DNA from: Nitrospirota bacterium
Lineage (GTDB): Bacteria > Nitrospirota > CAKKRA01 > 9FT-COMBO-42-15
Assembly: GCA_016195585.1 (NCBI GenBank)
Contig: JACPZJ010000064.1
Span: forward strand, 1-8,424
Direction of reading: 5' to 3'
Length of the DNA: 8,424 nt
Shown here: one piece after another, positions 7,162 through 8,424 of the stretch
How the letters are laid out: every line of letters begins with the position of its first letter
How positions within the stretch are numbered: position 1 is the first letter of the stretch
Notes under the pieces: generated by a model
The model's input: only the letters and a program-made list of their open reading frames with translations
Told to the model about the DNA's origin: nothing
Databases searched by the model: none
Position numbers and translations under genes: made by a program

Positions 7162-7184
7162 ACCCTGTTAGATTCTAACAGGGT
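7162..7184. promoter_or_regulatory. Perfect 23-base palindrome upstream of plsX
   Basis: ACCCTGTTAGA (7162-7172), one central base, then TCTAACAGGGT (7174-7184): a flawless 11-bp inverted repeat ending 28 bases before the plsX ATG. On the minus strand it is followed by TTATTGTTAT, so it could act as a weak intrinsic terminator or attenuator between rpmF and plsX. Equally it could be a repressor operator. It does not match the FapR site as I recall it. Confidence 0.55.
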
Positions 7185-7211
7185 GAATGAATGATCGGTC
7201 TGCCCCTTATT

Positions 7212-7252
7212 CCCTGTCTGCCCCCGCTTGCCATCGGGCAAGGACAGGCAGG
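7212..7252. repeat. Nested palindromic repeat between rpmF and plsX
   Basis: CCCTGTCTGCC (7212-7222) and GACAGGCAGG (7243-7252) are the same two halves that abut at 4103-4123. Here they are split by 20 bases containing their own hairpin, CTTGCC/GGCAAG (7227-7232 with 7237-7242). CTGTC (7214-7218) and GACAG (7243-7247) can pair outside it. This appears to be a second, expanded copy of a dispersed repeat. Confidence 0.65.
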
Positions 7253-7268
7253 ATGGGCTTCACTTATC

Positions 7269-7460
7269 TTAGGCCTGCTGAACCTTCTTAATGGTAATTA
7301 CTTCTTCACCTTTATATGTCCCGCAGTTAAGACAGGCGCGATGGGGCAACTTTGGCTCGTTGCACTTTGGACAGGCTATTAAAGCAGGTGCGCTTAAATA
7401 TTTATGTGTCCGCCTTTTATCCCTTCTGGCTTTTGATATCTTGTGTTTTGGATTTCCCAT
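7269..7460 (-). CDS. rpmF: 50S ribosomal protein L32, zinc-binding form
   Basis: Small basic protein of the large ribosomal subunit. It has 63 residues starting MGNPKHKISKARRDKRRTHK, the standard L32 N-terminus. It then has a zinc ribbon with cysteines C30, C33, C43 and C46 (CPKC...CLNC), the zinc-coordinating (C+) type. ATG at 7460 has AAGGGAG 8 bases upstream. It begins 20 bases after the DUF177 gene, a pairing seen across many bacteria. The C-terminal part (YKGEEVITIKKVQQA) is ordinary. Confidence 0.97.
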   Translation of the reverse strand: MGNPKHKISKARRDKRRTHKYLSAPALIACPKCNEPKLPHRACLNCGTYKGEEVITIKKVQQA

Positions 7461-7480
7461 TCTAAATACTCCCTTCTAAG

Positions 7481-8002
7481 TTACTCTTTTTTTAAGAAAT
7501 TCTTTAATACTGCAAAGTGCGGGCTTATACTATCCTTACCGCAGCCACACTCCTTTATATTCAAATTCTGGCCGCATACAGGGCATATCCCCTTGCAGGA
7601 TGGACTGCACAAAGGCTGCATTGGTATTGACAGAATAATCTGCTCCTTCACCAACTCATCAAGCTCCAGTGCATCACCTTTATAGAACCCGACCTCCATC
7701 TCTGACCCTGTTAATTCTAACTCCCCCTCCTCTTTATGCTGAGGAGAAGGTATATAATCCACTGCAAAATGGGGATTGATTCTAAAAGTAAATTTCTTGA
7801 GGCAGCGGCTGCACCCTATTTTCAGTTCAGCCTCCAAACTGCCGCTAATGAAAACAGTATCCACTTCCTTCTTAATATGAGTATTTACAGCCACATCTGC
7901 AGAGAAAGAATACCCCTCCTCATCTAAAGACAGCCTTTCAATGGCCTCTTTATAACTTAAATCAAGCCCCTCCTCTGGTATGTTTCTCAAATCTATAACC
8001 AT
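7481..8002 (-). CDS. yceD: DUF177 (YceD family) protein, first gene of the operon
   Basis: Conserved protein encoded directly upstream of rpmF; in the family it is linked to 23S rRNA and large-subunit maturation, and its plant homologue acts in plastid 23S rRNA accumulation. It has 173 residues. The family pattern is visible: a first cysteine pair C64/C67 (CSRCLK), an acidic middle region, and the C-terminal motif PLCSPSCKGICPVCGQNLN with C132, C136, C140, C143, then C152 and C154. These cysteines suggest metal binding. ATG at 8002 follows AAAGGG by several bases. It is the first gene after the consensus promoter at 8061-8089, with an inferred leader of about 50 bases. Confidence 0.88.
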   Translation of the reverse strand: MVIDLRNIPEEGLDLSYKEAIERLSLDEEGYSFSADVAVNTHIKKEVDTVFISGSLEAELKIGCSRCLKKFTFRINPHFAVDYIPSPQHKEEGELELTGSEMEVGFYKGDALELDELVKEQIILSIPMQPLCSPSCKGICPVCGQNLNIKECGCGKDSISPHFAVLKNFLKKE

Positions 8003-8060
8003 GTAAAACCCTTTGATTTATTTAAACTTTCTGGGCACATCCGAGAGTCTGGGCTTTGGA

Positions 8061-8089
8061 ATTATACTTAGCCTCCCCCTATTTGTCAA
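8061..8089 (-). promoter_or_regulatory. Consensus sigma-70 promoter of the yceD-rpmF-plsX-fab-rnc operon
   Basis: On the minus strand there is TTGACA (8089-8084), a 17-base spacer and TATAAT (8066-8061): both hexamers and the spacing match the consensus. Transcription should begin near 8054, giving a leader of about 50 bases before yceD. It is the only strong promoter I find for the ten-gene operon. Confidence 0.88.
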
Positions 8090-8111
8090 GGGAAAAGATA
8101 CCCCTTCCCTT
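8088..8111. promoter_or_regulatory. Inverted repeat across both divergent -35 regions (candidate operator)
   Basis: AAGGGAA (8088-8094) and TTCCCTT (8105-8111) are exact reverse complements with a 10-base centre. The left arm overlaps the end of the minus-strand -35 box, and the right arm falls where the plus-strand -35 should be. One regulator bound here could affect both promoters. No protein is known to bind this; it is a positional inference. Confidence 0.4.
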
Positions 8112-8133
8112 TGTTTGCAAAATATTCTATAAT
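8105..8133 (+). promoter_or_regulatory. Promoter of the rightward gene
   Basis: A perfect -10 box TATAAT lies at 8128-8133. At 17 bases upstream the -35 position reads TTCCCT, a poor match, so the promoter may be weak or activator-dependent. Transcription would start near 8140, leaving a leader of about 15 bases. Confidence 0.6.
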
Positions 8134-8155
8134 AGCGTTTTATAAAGGAGATATA

Positions 8156-8424
8156 ATGAATAAAAATATACATATTATAACAAATTCTTCCGGTAATTCC
8201 AAAATTTTTGGACTTATATTAATCTTAATAGTCGTCTCAGCTATCTATCTCAGTTATATGCTCCTCCCCCACTATCTGAATTATTACAGCTTCAGGGACA
8301 TTGCACAGGCAAAGACAAAGATGGCACAAATAATTAAAGAGGAACAAATCTTAAATGACCTGTATAAAGAGGCAAAGAAACTTGATCTGCCTCTTGAAAA
8401 AGAAGACATCATTATTAAAAGGAG
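8156..8424 (+). CDS. Membrane-anchored hypothetical protein, N-terminal part only
   Basis: Open from ATG at 8156 to the window edge; 89 codons are visible. AAGGAG (8145-8150) lies 5 bases before the ATG and TATAAT at 8128-8133. Residues 1-16 are polar, residues 17-37 form one hydrophobic helix (IFGLILILIVVSAIYLSYMLL), and the rest is polar with charged, probably helical segments (45-75), ending LDLPLEKEDIIIKR. This predicts a single-pass inner-membrane protein with its body outside the cytoplasm. The layout vaguely recalls DUF4845-like small membrane proteins, but I cannot confirm that. It is divergent from the fab operon and shares its control region; function unknown. Confidence 0.8.
   Translation, partial: MNKNIHIITNSSGNSKIFGLILILIVVSAIYLSYMLLPHYLNYYSFRDIAQAKTKMAQIIKEEQILNDLYKEAKKLDLPLEKEDIIIKR

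Noticed and set aside
7162..7184. FapR operator upstream of plsX
   Set aside because: The position would fit, but as I recall it the FapR site centres on TTAGTACC...TACTAA; here the core is TTAGATTCTAA with GC-rich arms, and no fapR gene is visible.
8030..8054. Direct repeat TCTGGGC (8030-8036 and 8048-8054) in the yceD leader
   Set aside because: Only 7 bp, two copies and no known motif; likely chance, noted only because it lies just after the predicted transcription start.

Overview
This is a bacterial chromosomal window carrying a nearly complete type II fatty-acid synthesis operon on the minus strand. Transcription runs from right to left: yceD (DUF177), rpmF, plsX, fabH, fabK, fabD, fabG, acpP, fabF, and rnc, which leaves the window at base 1. 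A divergent plus-strand gene for a small membrane-anchored protein starts at 8156 and leaves the window at the right edge. There are no tRNA or rRNA genes, CRISPR arrays, insertion sequences or phage genes. The longest stretch without a gene is about 180 bases (1938-2119).

Organism: base composition is moderate (mid-40s % GC by eye), with frequent AGG/AGA arginine and ATA isoleucine codons. The yceD-rpmF-plsX-fabH-fab order is common in diderm bacteria. FabK, rather than FabI, is the enoyl reductase in the cluster. Together with REP-like palindromes between genes, this would fit lineages such as Nitrospirota or Desulfobacterota, but that is inference and no gene here fixes the phylum.

Layout: from 8003 to 8155 there are two back-to-back promoters. 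The minus-strand one is a full consensus sigma-70 promoter (TTGACA, 17 bp, TATAAT). An inverted repeat lies across both -35 regions. yceD and rpmF come first. A gap of about 135 bases with two palindromic structures precedes plsX. plsX and fabH overlap as TAATG, and fabK follows after 13 bases. A 79-base gap with a REP-like hairpin separates fabK from fabD. fabG and acpP follow closely. A 179-base A/T-rich gap with a hairpin then precedes fabF, which appears to start at CTG. fabF and rnc overlap as TAATG.

Function: FabD loads malonate onto ACP (AcpP). FabH condenses acetyl-CoA with malonyl-ACP to start chains, and FabF elongates them. FabG reduces the 3-keto group and FabK reduces the enoyl group. 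PlsX converts acyl-ACP to acyl-phosphate for phospholipid synthesis. The dehydratase (FabZ/FabA) and acetyl-CoA carboxylase are not in the window. L32, the DUF177 protein and RNase III link the operon to ribosome production and RNA processing. I see no undescribed multi-gene system. The points worth a second look are regulatory and structural: the CTG start, the operator-like inverted repeats, and the nested palindromic repeats.
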